A stretch of 12,825 bases of DNA from Acetofilamentum sp. (GCA_020720565.1 DYOK01000064.1:1-12825), one strand, 5' to 3'; positions 1 to 7,750 are shown, counted from the stretch's first letter. The notes: generated by a model not told the origin, from the letters alone. A program made the numbers and translations.

Positions 1-31
1 AAGGCTGTTCATTAATGAGCAGCCTTTTTTT
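1..31 (+). terminator. Intrinsic terminator of a gene left of the window
   Basis: AAGGCTG at 1-7 pairs with CAGCCTT at 20-26. The stem continues inward through a T-G wobble and three more pairs to a TTAA loop, giving an 11-bp hairpin. A run of seven T follows at 25-31. The T-run lies on the right, so it would end rightward transcription of a gene that lies outside the window. Confidence 0.8.
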
Positions 32-87
32 ATTAATTCTACCCATATATTTACGCTGCCCCCTTTCTTGCATATATGCGACAAAAC

Positions 88-126
88 AAAAAAAGAGCTC
101 TAATTTAATATTAGTACTCTTTTTTT
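88..126. terminator. Bidirectional A/T-flanked terminator hairpin
   Basis: Seven A plus GAG at 88-97 pair with CTC plus seven T at 117-126. After a 2x2 internal loop, CTAAT (100-104) pairs with ATTAG (110-114). Each strand ends in a T-run, so the element can stop transcription both ways. Leftward it lies 18 bases beyond the stop of the acyl-CoA synthetase gene. Rightward it would back up the terminator at 1-31. Confidence 0.65.
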
Positions 127-143
127 GATGAAAATATTCTTGT

Positions 144-2201
144 TTATCGTTCAATTCTGATGCGAGCATCTACCGCCACAACTCTGTCGGGCGAACCGAG
201 TAAGGGATTCAAATCCATTTCGAAAATCTCGGGGGCTACTGACACTAATGCAGAAACTCGCTCAACTATTTCGGCAAATTGCTCTTGGTTTACACCTGCT
301 TGTCCACGAACGCCTTTAATAATGCCATAACTATTAAGCTGGCTCAACCGGTCTAAAGCTTCCGATTTCGAAACTGGTATTAAGGTAGTTTGAACATCTC
401 CGAGCACTTCGATAAAAATACCACCTAACCCAAACAAAACCATATGCCCAAATTTATCTTCTCTTTTCGCACCTACAAACAATTCCGTACCCGATAACAT
501 GGGCTGAATTAGAATGGCAGTGGTATCTTTTATTTGAATCATTCTATCGAACTCTTCTCGAACTTTTTCTTCTGTTTTAACATTTAAAACAACGCCACCT
601 ACATCCGATTTATGGACTGGCCCTACGACTTTCATAACGACAGGAAAGCCCAGTTTTACGGCTTGAGTAACTGCATCGGAAGCACTATTTACAACGGCTT
701 CGCCTGCTCTCGAAATACCTGCTGCATCGAGCAATTCGACAAGTTTTTCGGGCGACAAGTAACCATTATCTGCCTTGTCGATTATGGCACGTATGGCTTT
801 GGTATCGACCAAATGTGCTTGTTCCGCTTTTGCAGTAGGGGCATCGGTATGGTACACTTTGGCTAAGGCTTGCCCCAACAAAACTTCGTCGGGAAAATTG
901 ATTCGACCTTTGGCAATAAAATGTTTTATTTCGTCGGCGACGTTTACAATTGATGGCAGAACCGGATAAATCGGTTTTTTGGACGCCTTCATTTTTTGGT
1001 CGAGCAAATCGTACACATCGTAAACAGGGAACAAACCAGGGCTACCAAACACAACTACCATGGCATCGATATGATCAAAATCGTTATTAACCGCATCGAT
1101 AATATCGCCTAATTGAGCCGCAGTACCCGTAGCTAAAAAATCGATAGGATTGGCTACCGAAGAACCAGGGAATAACTTTTCGAGCAAAACTTTGGCTTTT
1201 TCGCCTTCGATATGTGGCACTTCGAGTCCACCATTCGACAAAGCGTCGGTCAACATGACTGCAGGCCCACCTGCATGGGTTATAACGGCAATTCTTTTGC
1301 CTGTTAGTGGCGGATGCATAAACACAGAAGCCACAGTGGTTAGCTCTTCGCGCGAATGACATCGGACAATTCCTGCTTTTTTAAACAAAGCGTCAACTGC
1401 CTTGTCGGGGCTTGCCAAAGCACCTGTGTGCGACGATGCCGCTCTACTACCGGCTTCGGAACCACCAGATTTTATGGCTGCAATTCGACAACCTTTTTGA
1501 ATAAGCGAAGCAGCATGACGGTACAATTTATCGGGTTTATTGACATTTTCGATGTACAACAACTTAACTTTTGATGATGTTCTGGGATCGAATGTGGTAT
1601 CGAGATGTTCAAGAATTTCCTCAACGCCCAATTGAGCTGAATTACCCACGGAATAAACCGAGTTGAATTTAAGCCCTTTAGGCACACCCGATTCCATTAT
1701 AAAGACAGCTGTTGCACCTGAGCCCGATATAAAATCGACTCCAAATGGGTCTAAACTTGGAATTGGTGTTGTAAACACACCATTATAGTTGGTATTGAGA
1801 AGTCCAATACAATTGGGGCCAATTAAAGAACCATTTACCGAGTTAATTTGCTCGACAATTTCGTGTTCTAGTACCGCACCTTGATGACTTTCCTCGCTAA
1901 ATCCTGCCGAAAGTACAATAAAGCCACGTGTTCCTTTTTGTTTGGTCAAAGTTTTTACTGCATCAGGCACAAACTTGGCTGCTATGGCCATGATAGCCAA
2001 ATCGACTTGAGGCAAATCTTCGACAGTTGCATACACTTTTAAGCCTTGAATTTCGTCCTTTTTGGGGTTAACTATATAAAGCGGACCTGCAAAATTTCCA
2101 TCGATTAAGTTTTTCAAAACTTTACCTCCAGGCGAATGAATGTTATCGGTTCCACCAACTACAACAATGCTTTTGGGGGATATAAGTTCTTTGGCTATCA
2201 T
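144..2201 (-). CDS. Acyl-CoA synthetase (ADP-forming), fused alpha-beta, acetate--CoA ligase type
   Basis: The 685-residue protein is of the NDP-forming acyl-CoA synthetase family. It converts acyl-CoA, ADP and phosphate to free acid, CoA and ATP in the cytoplasm, reversibly. Domains in order: CoA-binding Rossmann domain (about 1-135), succinyl-CoA-synthetase-like domains (about 150-450), and ATP-grasp domain (about 465-685). The phospho-accepting histidine is His258 in SSHTGALA. A second conserved histidine, His530, lies in PVHKSDVGGV of the ATP-grasp part, and the family signature EMDLNPLL is at 661-668. Alpha and beta parts, separate in some archaea, are one chain here and look intact. There is no C-terminal GNAT domain, so it is not a Pat-type protein acetyltransferase. 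The substrate cannot be read from sequence: acetate, branched-chain or aryl acids are all possible. It is last of three leftward genes, 76 bases after its neighbour. No clear promoter or Shine-Dalgarno was seen; the start is the first ATG of the CoA-binding domain. Confidence 0.92.
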   Translation of the reverse strand: MIAKELISPKSIVVVGGTDNIHSPGGKVLKNLIDGNFAGPLYIVNPKKDEIQGLKVYATVEDLPQVDLAIMAIAAKFVPDAVKTLTKQKGTRGFIVLSAGFSEESHQGAVLEHEIVEQINSVNGSLIGPNCIGLLNTNYNGVFTTPIPSLDPFGVDFISGSGATAVFIMESGVPKGLKFNSVYSVGNSAQLGVEEILEHLDTTFDPRTSSKVKLLYIENVNKPDKLYRHAASLIQKGCRIAAIKSGGSEAGSRAASSHTGALASPDKAVDALFKKAGIVRCHSREELTTVASVFMHPPLTGKRIAVITHAGGPAVMLTDALSNGGLEVPHIEGEKAKVLLEKLFPGSSVANPIDFLATGTAAQLGDIIDAVNNDFDHIDAMVVVFGSPGLFPVYDVYDLLDQKMKASKKPIYPVLPSIVNVADEIKHFIAKGRINFPDEVLLGQALAKVYHTDAPTAKAEQAHLVDTKAIRAIIDKADNGYLSPEKLVELLDAAGISRAGEAVVNSASDAVTQAVKLGFPVVMKVVGPVHKSDVGGVVLNVKTEEKVREEFDRMIQIKDTTAILIQPMLSGTELFVGAKREDKFGHMVLFGLGGIFIEVLGDVQTTLIPVSKSEALDRLSQLNSYGIIKGVRGQAGVNQEQFAEIVERVSALVSVAPEIFEMDLNPLLGSPDRVVAVDARIRIER

Positions 2202-2277
2202 TTTTGAATGTGTGTTTATTTGTTGATTTATTGAGATTCTAGAATTGTACGCATCCTTAATTTTGAATTCTTAATTC

Positions 2278-3183
2278 TCAATTTTTAAGAATAAGGTGCG
2301 AAAACAAATGCAATTGATTACCTAACGGAAATCCTTCATTATAAAGCTCATAAAGTTCTTCGACTGTGAATCGATCAATAATTGGCTCCATATTAACTCG
2401 TCCAGTTCTACGAGCATAGGCATAATGCCAAAGATTGCCCCCCATGTCGGCGGCAGAGGCATACCATTTGCCGTTTGGATTTTTTTCGGTATTGTATCTA
2501 AATTTATTCCATCGATTGACCCGATCAATTTTATACCATCTGCGTTTTGTTCCAAATCGCTCAAACCATACATCGTTAAATTCTCTAATTTGTTTCGAAG
2601 CGTATTTCAATCTATGTGGAAGGAGTTGCTTTTCGAACATCTGAATGTAACTGACCTTTCTGGGCTTAGGATTTGGGTCATTACGAAGTTTGTTTGTTAA
2701 CCGCTTAATGGCTGTTTGATAATCTCTAGCCGTAATTTCGAAATTAAACCCCATTTCTTCGATTCTTTTTCGAACTTCGAGGTGCTTACCTTTTTTATTG
2801 GCTTGCGATATTGCAACTAAAAAAGTACCTAAGCGATGTCCATTGAACGAATATCGATGATTACATTTAACTTGTTCCCCATTTTGAATGGCTTGTTCGA
2901 GTAAAGTCAAATTTTTCTCCAAGGCATTGTCATACAGCGGACTCCGAGCCTTTTCAAAAACAACTCCAATTTCAATCAGTCGTTCTATAAACTCCTTGGG
3001 TAATAGGTGAGCCGAATAATAGCGTTTTACATTATAATACCAATTGAACAAAACCTTATCGGGATAATACTTGCTCACTACGACATGGCCATGTTCTTGT
3101 TTAAATTCTACCAATTTATTAAAGTTAGCGTCAAATCTTTCTTTAAAGAATTTTGTTAATCTTATTTTGTTAATCTCTTCCAT
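2278..3183 (-). CDS. Stand-alone helicase-associated (HA) repeat protein, function unknown
   Basis: This 301-residue basic protein has no helicase motor. Two stretches match the pattern of the helicase-associated domain (PF03457 type). Residues about 16-78 run from a helix through EHGHVVV, a W-containing helix and LIEIGVVF. Residues about 86-150 contain NGHRLGTF and RIEEMGFNF. Such repeats normally follow helicase cores and are thought to bind nucleic acid. The C-terminal half (about 155-301) is rich in Arg, Lys, Trp and Tyr, with KWYASAADMGG near 239-249, and I do not recognise it. No Walker motif, nuclease motif, signal peptide or membrane segment is visible. The start is well supported by an AGGAGA site seven bases upstream and a promoter candidate. 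It sits between tnaA and the acyl-CoA synthetase on the same strand (144- and 76-base gaps), with no obvious functional link. A nucleic-acid-binding role is inference. Confidence 0.75.
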   Translation of the reverse strand: MEEINKIRLTKFFKERFDANFNKLVEFKQEHGHVVVSKYYPDKVLFNWYYNVKRYYSAHLLPKEFIERLIEIGVVFEKARSPLYDNALEKNLTLLEQAIQNGEQVKCNHRYSFNGHRLGTFLVAISQANKKGKHLEVRKRIEEMGFNFEITARDYQTAIKRLTNKLRNDPNPKPRKVSYIQMFEKQLLPHRLKYASKQIREFNDVWFERFGTKRRWYKIDRVNRWNKFRYNTEKNPNGKWYASAADMGGNLWHYAYARRTGRVNMEPIIDRFTVEELYELYNEGFPLGNQLHLFSHLILKN

Positions 3184-3189
3184 TGAATA

Positions 3190-3195
3190 TCTCCT
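3190..3195 (-). promoter_or_regulatory. Strong Shine-Dalgarno (AGGAGA) of the HA-repeat gene
   Basis: On the minus strand AGGAGA lies six to seven bases before the ATG at 3183. It fixes the start codon. It stands out because the other genes in the window have weak or no such site. Confidence 0.7.
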
Positions 3196-3205
3196 GATTT
3201 AAAGT

Positions 3206-3236
3206 CAAAACTAAATTGTTGGGTTTATTTTGTCAA
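3206..3236 (-). promoter_or_regulatory. Bacteroidota-type promoter of the HA-repeat gene
   Basis: On the minus strand TTG (3236-3234), 20 bases, then TAGTTTTG (3213-3206), an exact TAnnTTTG -7 box. Transcription would begin near 3199, leaving a leader of about 16 bases that contains the Shine-Dalgarno site. The HA gene may therefore be transcribed independently of tnaA. Confidence 0.5.
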
Positions 3237-3327
3237 TTTAAGTATTATGTATAATTTAATGTCGTATTTTATTTAGTTAGACGGTTGACAAATAGAAGGT
3301 TGCAAAAAAAGAAATAAGTCGAAGCCC

Positions 3328-4704
3328 TTACATTCTCTCAATCTTTACAGTAAAGTGCCTCATTATTGGGGCTTCTTTTACAATCTTGCATCCTTTTGTT
3401 ATCTTTTCTTTTCTGTCGAAAACATTTTTACAGGCTACAGCAACCACATCCATATGGTTGTTGGTATAGGTTCTTCGAGGAATAGCTAAGCGAACCAACT
3501 CCAAAGCAGGATACCTATTTTCGCGTGTTATAGGGTCTCGATCGGCCAATATTGCCCCTATTTCTACCCCTCTAATGCCTGCTTCGAGATAAAGTTCTAT
3601 GGCCAATGTCTGAGCTGGAAATTCTTCTTTTGCAATATTGGGCAATAATTTTTTTGCATCGATAAACACGGCATGGCCTCCAATTGGGCGTTGAATTGGG
3701 ATACCGAATTCTATCAGTCTGTTGCCTAAATATTCGACCTGTTTTATTCGAGTTTCGAGATAATCAAATTCAGTACCTTCGTCTAGACCTTGAGCCAAGG
3801 CGTTCATATCGCGACCCGACATACCACCATAAGTTAAGTAACCTTCGAACATAATATTAAAGACCGATGCTTGTTCGAATAGCGATTCGCTACGCATGGC
3901 AATAAAACCGCCCATATTAACAATCGCATCTTTTTTGCTGCTCATGGTCATGGCATCAGCATACGAATACATTTCGCTTACAATTTCTTTGATACTTTTA
4001 TTTTCGTATCCTTTTTCTCGTTTTTTAATAAAATAGGCATTCTCGGCAAATCGAGCCGAATCGACAATCAACATCACCCCTTTGCTCTTTGCAAATTGAC
4101 TTACATCTCGTAAGTTTTGCATCGATACCGGTTGTCCACCAGAGGAATTGTTAGTAACAGTAACAATAATAAACTTAATCTTTGAAGCATCAGTAGATGC
4201 AAAAACTTTTTCTAGTTTTTCGACACTTACATTACCTTTAAAGGGATATTCTAATTCTGTTTGATATGCTTCTTCGATGGTACAATCGATGGCTTTGGCT
4301 TTTCTAAATTCGATATGCCCTTTTGTGGTGTCGAAGTGTGAATTACCTGGAACAACGTCTCCTTCTTTAACCAAAACAGAAAATAGCACATTTTCTGCTG
4401 CTCTCCCTTGATGGGTTGGCAAGAAATAGTCGAACCCCAGAATATTCTGGATAGCCGTTTTAAGATTATAATAAGACGATGCGCCAGCATAAGACTCGTC
4501 GCCCAACATCATCGCCGACCATTGTTGTTCGCTCATGGCTCCAGTACCGGAGTCGGTCAATAAATCGATAAATACCTGATCCGATTTTAAATTGAATAAA
4601 TTGTAGTGGGCTTCTTTTAACCATTGCTCGCGTTCGGCTCTGGTGCTTTTTTTAATGGGTGCCACCATTTTAATGCGGTATGATTCTGCAAAAGGTAATT
4701 CCAT
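3328..4704 (-). CDS. tnaA: Tryptophanase (L-tryptophan indole-lyase)
   Basis: This 458-residue PLP enzyme cleaves L-tryptophan to indole, pyruvate and ammonia. It belongs to the beta-eliminating lyase family shared with tyrosine phenol-lyase. Visible signatures: IDLLTDSGTGAMS (46-58), PTHQGRAAE (96-104), HFDTTKGH (123-130), DSARFAENAYF (215-225) and MSSKKDA (254-260), in which Lys258 should carry PLP. Tryptophanase is favoured over tyrosine phenol-lyase by His450 in MRHFTVK, the position of E. coli His463 that is Phe in tyrosine phenol-lyase. Further support is Asp125 of FDTT and GIRGVEIG (377-384), where tyrosine phenol-lyase has a substrate-binding Arg. Length is normal and there is no break. 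It is divergent from an aminotransferase, 337 bases away. No TnaC-like leader with a Trp stall motif and no TnaB transporter is seen nearby. A relaxed side activity on other beta-substituted amino acids is possible. Confidence 0.93.
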   Translation of the reverse strand: MELPFAESYRIKMVAPIKKSTRAEREQWLKEAHYNLFNLKSDQVFIDLLTDSGTGAMSEQQWSAMMLGDESYAGASSYYNLKTAIQNILGFDYFLPTHQGRAAENVLFSVLVKEGDVVPGNSHFDTTKGHIEFRKAKAIDCTIEEAYQTELEYPFKGNVSVEKLEKVFASTDASKIKFIIVTVTNNSSGGQPVSMQNLRDVSQFAKSKGVMLIVDSARFAENAYFIKKREKGYENKSIKEIVSEMYSYADAMTMSSKKDAIVNMGGFIAMRSESLFEQASVFNIMFEGYLTYGGMSGRDMNALAQGLDEGTEFDYLETRIKQVEYLGNRLIEFGIPIQRPIGGHAVFIDAKKLLPNIAKEEFPAQTLAIELYLEAGIRGVEIGAILADRDPITRENRYPALELVRLAIPRRTYTNNHMDVVAVACKNVFDRKEKITKGCKIVKEAPIMRHFTVKIERM

Positions 4705-5041
4705 ATCTGTAAAAAATAGTCAAATGAATAATTTAAATAAAATCGCAATTAATGTTTAACTAATGTGTTATAGCATAATCCAGAAAACGATCTCTATTTT
4801 TTACATTCAAATGAACACGGCTTGCATGAACCGATAATATCTCAAATCTATAAAATTCCATGCTCCAAATTTAACGAAAATCCGACAAATAACCAATTCT
4901 ATAAAACATGTTTTTGGGGCTACCGCAATTCACAAAGTTTATGTAATATTGTCAATGTGAGTTTTTGTCTATTAGCCAACAAAAACAATCTAAAAAATTA
5001 TACACAAAACACCACTGCCCTAGCAGATATTATTAAATTTT
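4705..5041. other. Divergent intergenic region, tnaA / aminotransferase
   Basis: These 337 AT-rich bases separate two divergent genes. Apart from the tnaA promoter candidate I find no RNA gene, strong hairpin, terminator or convincing small gene. A 75-codon rightward frame that starts at a TTG (4822) and overlaps the aminotransferase start has no ribosome-binding site and no recognisable features. No clear -7 box for the aminotransferase was found. Confidence 0.6.
4721..4748 (-). promoter_or_regulatory. Candidate tnaA promoter
   Basis: On the minus strand TTG (4748-4746), a 17-base spacer, then TTCATTTG (4728-4721), one mismatch from TAnnTTTG. The implied leader before the tnaA ATG is only about 10 bases. 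That would leave no room for an E. coli-style leader peptide if this is the real start. Confidence 0.35.
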
Positions 5042-6370
5042 ATGATTGAAATTCAGAATAAAAACACTTCCATCGACTACCAAACAGTAGCTGAAAAAAT
5101 TAAAAATAGCGGATTAAAAACTGTCGGCCGATCTTCGATACGGGAAATTGTTCGATTGGTAAACGAAATTGAACAAGCCACTGGCGAAAAGTTCATTCGC
5201 ATGGAAATGGGTGTGCCAGGATTGGCACCACCCGAAGTGGGCACACAAGCCGAAATTGAGGCTTTAAAAGCTGGTGTAGCATCGAAATACCCAATGATTG
5301 AGGGTGTAGCACATCTAAAAGACGAGATCGCTCGGTTTGTAAAGAATTTTCTCGATATCGATGTGAGCAGAAATTCGTGCATTCCAACAGTAGGCTCAAT
5401 GCAAGGTAGTTTTGGTGCATTTTTGTTGACTTCTTTACTCGACTCGAAAAAAGACACTATCCTATTTATCGACCCTGGTTTTCCTGTACAAAAACAGCAA
5501 ATGGATGTTTTGGGTTTAAAATCTGAAGCTTTTGATGTTTATAATTTTAGAGGCGAAGCCTTACGCGAAAAGTTAGAAAGTTACCTTAAAAAAGGAAATA
5601 TTTCTGCAATATTGTACTCTAACCCCAACAATCCTTCGTGGATATGCTTTACCGATACCGAACTTAAAATAATTGCCGATTTAGCCAAGCAATACGATGT
5701 TATTGTGATGGAAGATTTGGCATATTTCGCAATGGATTTCCGTAAAGATTACTCGGTTCCTGGACAAGCACCATATCAACCTACCGTTGCAAAATATACC
5801 GATAATTGGCTGATGTTTATTTCGAGCTCAAAATCGTTTTCGTATGCCGGACAACGTGTTGGCATGATGGTAATAAGCGACACATTATTTAGTCGAGAAT
5901 ACCGCACACTCGAAGCAAAATTCGGTAATCCAAGCTTTGGTTATAACATGATTTATAAGGTTTTATATGCTTTATCGTCTGGGGTAAGCCATGCTCCTCA
6001 ATATGGTTTAGCAGCCATGTTAAAAGCAGTGAACGACGGGAAATACGATTTTGTTGCCGAAATCCGTGAATACGGCGAACGTGCCGCCATCATGAAGCGA
6101 TTGTTTACCGACAATGGATTTAAAATTGTTTACGATAAAGACGAAAACGAGCCTTTAGCTGACGGGTTTTACTTCACATTCTCTTACCCAGGAATGGATG
6201 GGGTCGAATTGTTAGAACGCTTAATATATTATGGCATTTCGGCTATTTCGTTAGCTATTACAGGGAGCGAACGTGTCGAAGGTTTAAGAGCATGTGTATC
6301 GCAAACGCAACGCTCGCAATTCGAAGCATTAGAGCAACGCTTGAGACTGTTTAATCAGAATCATAAATAA
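5042..6370 (+). CDS. Class I/II PLP-dependent aminotransferase
   Basis: The 442-residue protein has fold-type I aminotransferase hallmarks. These are TVGSMQGSF (116-124) in the cofactor phosphate region, NPNNPSW (194-200) with the ring-contacting Asn, EDLAYF (224-229) with Asp225 and Tyr228, SSSKSFSYAGQRVG (261-274) with Lys264 as PLP lysine, and Arg416 near the end as the likely carboxylate-binding Arg. It should move an amino group between an amino acid and a 2-oxo acid in the cytoplasm. The usual NPxNPTG is NPNNPSW here, and the N-terminus is about 30 residues longer than in minimal relatives, so I give no substrate. The ATG at 5042 has no Shine-Dalgarno, as is common in this phylum. Being divergent from tnaA, it fits amino-acid catabolism, which is inference. 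It ends at a terminator that overlaps the neighbouring gene. Confidence 0.88.
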   Translation: MIEIQNKNTSIDYQTVAEKIKNSGLKTVGRSSIREIVRLVNEIEQATGEKFIRMEMGVPGLAPPEVGTQAEIEALKAGVASKYPMIEGVAHLKDEIARFVKNFLDIDVSRNSCIPTVGSMQGSFGAFLLTSLLDSKKDTILFIDPGFPVQKQQMDVLGLKSEAFDVYNFRGEALREKLESYLKKGNISAILYSNPNNPSWICFTDTELKIIADLAKQYDVIVMEDLAYFAMDFRKDYSVPGQAPYQPTVAKYTDNWLMFISSSKSFSYAGQRVGMMVISDTLFSREYRTLEAKFGNPSFGYNMIYKVLYALSSGVSHAPQYGLAAMLKAVNDGKYDFVAEIREYGERAAIMKRLFTDNGFKIVYDKDENEPLADGFYFTFSYPGMDGVELLERLIYYGISAISLAITGSERVEGLRACVSQTQRSQFEALEQRLRLFNQNHK

Positions 6371-6444
6371 CAGAACCTCTAAAAAATTGTGTTTTGCTCT
6401 CTCGCCAAAATGCTTATTTACAATAAGAAAATGGTCGAAGACCT

Positions 6445-6472
6445 AAAAGCTACCAAACTGGTGGCTTTTTTT
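6445..6472 (+). terminator. Intrinsic terminator of the aminotransferase gene
   Basis: AAAAGCTACC (6445-6454) pairs with GGTGGCTTTT (6460-6469), with one G-T wobble and a 5-base loop. A run of seven T follows at 6466-6472. The right arm, the loop and most of the left arm also encode the last codons and stop (6450-6452) of the convergent hydratase. On the minus strand only four T follow, so leftward termination would be weak. Confidence 0.8.
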
Positions 6473-7178
6473 CATTTAAAAAGCTCTGAATTCCAATTCG
6501 TCCATTTCCAATTAAGCATTTAGCAAATTCGAGGCTTTCGTTTTCGAAATTCAAGTTTTGCTTAAGCAAAGCTTTAATCGATTGTAAGGCATTGGGTTCT
6601 TGGCTAGCAAGCTTTGTGGCCCAAACTTGTGCAAGTTCAAAATTGTCAACAATCATTTGAACCAAGCCGAAATTTTGCATTTGAGTTGCATCAAAAGTTT
6701 GACCTGCCAACAAAACAAAAGCGGCATTAGCACGTCCAATCTTAAAGGGCAAACGTTGGGTAGCGCCCCCTCCAGGGATTAATCCTAAAGCAGGCTCTGG
6801 CATGGCAAAGCGAGCTGCTGAATGGGCTAAACAGAAATCGCAGGTCAATGCCAACTCAATACCGCCCCCCATTACAGAACCGCTCAGAAAGGCAATAAGC
6901 GGTTTTTTAAAGTTTGATATTTTGTAAAACAGACTTTGAACTTCGTCGGCAACCGCTTGAGCCGAATTGAAGTCAGCCACTTGCATATCGTTGATATCGC
7001 CACCCGCCGAGAAATCTTTACCCCCATGTAAAAGCGCTGCACGAACATTGTGGTTTTTTTCAAAAGAATCCAAGTTTCGACAAAGCTCCTTTAACAGCTC
7101 GATGCTAAGGGCATTCTTACGTTCTGGTCTATTTAGCTTAATAATAGCAAGATGGTCGACAATAGAAATTTCAATCAT
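6450..7178 (-). CDS. Enoyl-CoA hydratase/isomerase family protein
   Basis: This 242-residue protein belongs to the crotonase superfamily. It carries the two oxyanion-hole segments, DFSAGGDI (55-62) and SGSVMGGGIELAL (99-111). Both hydratase glutamates are present: Glu108 (rat Glu144 position) and Glu128 in MPEPALGLIPGGG (rat Glu164 position). It should therefore be able to add water to 2-enoyl-CoA rather than act only as an isomerase. The end, SFLNEKKPPVW, is the usual C-terminus, so the protein is complete though slightly short for the family (about 255-260). The chain length handled is unknown: fatty-acid or branched-chain amino-acid breakdown are both possible. MenB is less likely on length and motifs. 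It is convergent with the aminotransferase, and its stop lies within that gene's terminator. No Shine-Dalgarno or clear promoter was found upstream. Confidence 0.88.
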   Translation of the reverse strand: MIEISIVDHLAIIKLNRPERKNALSIELLKELCRNLDSFEKNHNVRAALLHGGKDFSAGGDINDMQVADFNSAQAVADEVQSLFYKISNFKKPLIAFLSGSVMGGGIELALTCDFCLAHSAARFAMPEPALGLIPGGGATQRLPFKIGRANAAFVLLAGQTFDATQMQNFGLVQMIVDNFELAQVWATKLASQEPNALQSIKALLKQNLNFENESLEFAKCLIGNGRIGIQSFLNEKKPPVW

Positions 7179-7377
7179 ATCGAATAGTCAATGCGTTAAT
7201 AAAATGACATGGTGCAAAATTGCATTAAAAAAACTAAAATTCTCAGTTCATCAATAAAAAGTTAAGAATCTGTTAAAAAAGACGAAGTGTAGCCCAAAAA
7301 GAAACGAATTGCAAGAATTTTAAAACCAATGTATTATTTCACACACAAATTCGGATTAAAGAAATACTGGTCTTATT

Positions 7378-7523
7378 ATGTATCAATACTTCGTTAATCT
7401 TTTTTAACTATCTAATAATTACAACTTTTCAAAAGTTTTAATTATTAGTTTTTGTACTGAATATCAGATGATTGCATCTATTAAATATGAACTTTCGAAA
7501 AGTTTAACGAAGTATTGATGTAT
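7378..7523. repeat. 146-base element with imperfect inverted ends
   Basis: ATCAATACTTCGTTAA at 7382-7397 is repeated exactly in reverse complement at 7504-7519. Pairing extends with a few mismatches or wobbles to 7378-7403 against 7498-7523. The interior is about 94 bases and non-coding. The layout resembles a small MITE or a long structured transcript. No clear target-site duplication is seen at the ends, and no transposase gene lies in the window. Confidence 0.6.
7412..7448. repeat. Nested 37-base hairpin inside the inverted repeat
   Basis: CTAATAATTA (7412-7421) pairs with TAATTATTAG (7439-7448). After one mismatch, AACTTTT (7423-7429) pairs with AAAAGTT (7431-7437) around a single C. The element is a near-perfect dyad. 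No T-run follows, so it does not look like a terminator. Confidence 0.55.
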
Positions 7524-7618
7524 GTTCTAACACTTTTACTGTGTAACGCTATTGCAGTGTAAACTTATGCGTTTAGAGATATTTTTAATCCATTATTACA
7601 ATTTGCGGAACATCACAT

Positions 7619-7650
7619 ATAAGATTAATCGATTAATCTTATTAAGATTA
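7619..7650. repeat. Dyad element copy 1, with an extra half-site
   Basis: Arm ATAAGATTA (7619-7627), centre ATCGAT, arm TAATCTTAT (7634-7642): a perfect 24-base palindrome. A third arm, TAAGATTA (7643-7650), follows directly, so the right arm can pair with either neighbour. This is the first copy of the array. Confidence 0.85.
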
Positions 7651-7750
7651 TTAGTCATAAAATTCTGTCTTAGTGTAACTTACTATTATTATTTAAAACA
7701 AAAAGAGGCCAATTCTAATCTATTGAATCAAAATTTTTGCATGTAAAATA

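Noticed and set aside
2267..2292. Hairpin over the stop of the HA-repeat gene as a terminator
   Set aside because: ATTCTTAA and TTAAGAAT pair over 8 bases, but the stem is nearly all A-T and no T-run follows on the minus strand.
3157..3165. Single TAATCTTAT arm inside the HA-repeat coding region
   Set aside because: It is one arm without a partner six bases away and is explained by the Lys-Ile-Arg codons of the gene.
4822..5049. 75-codon rightward frame as a gene or TnaC-like leader
   Set aside because: It has a TTG start without a ribosome site, overlaps the aminotransferase start, has no recognisable domain and lies on the strand opposite to tnaA.
7552..7746. 64-codon rightward frame
   Set aside because: It has a TTG start in very AT-rich DNA, its Leu/Ile/Tyr composition is typical of random A-T sequence, and it runs through dyad copy 1.
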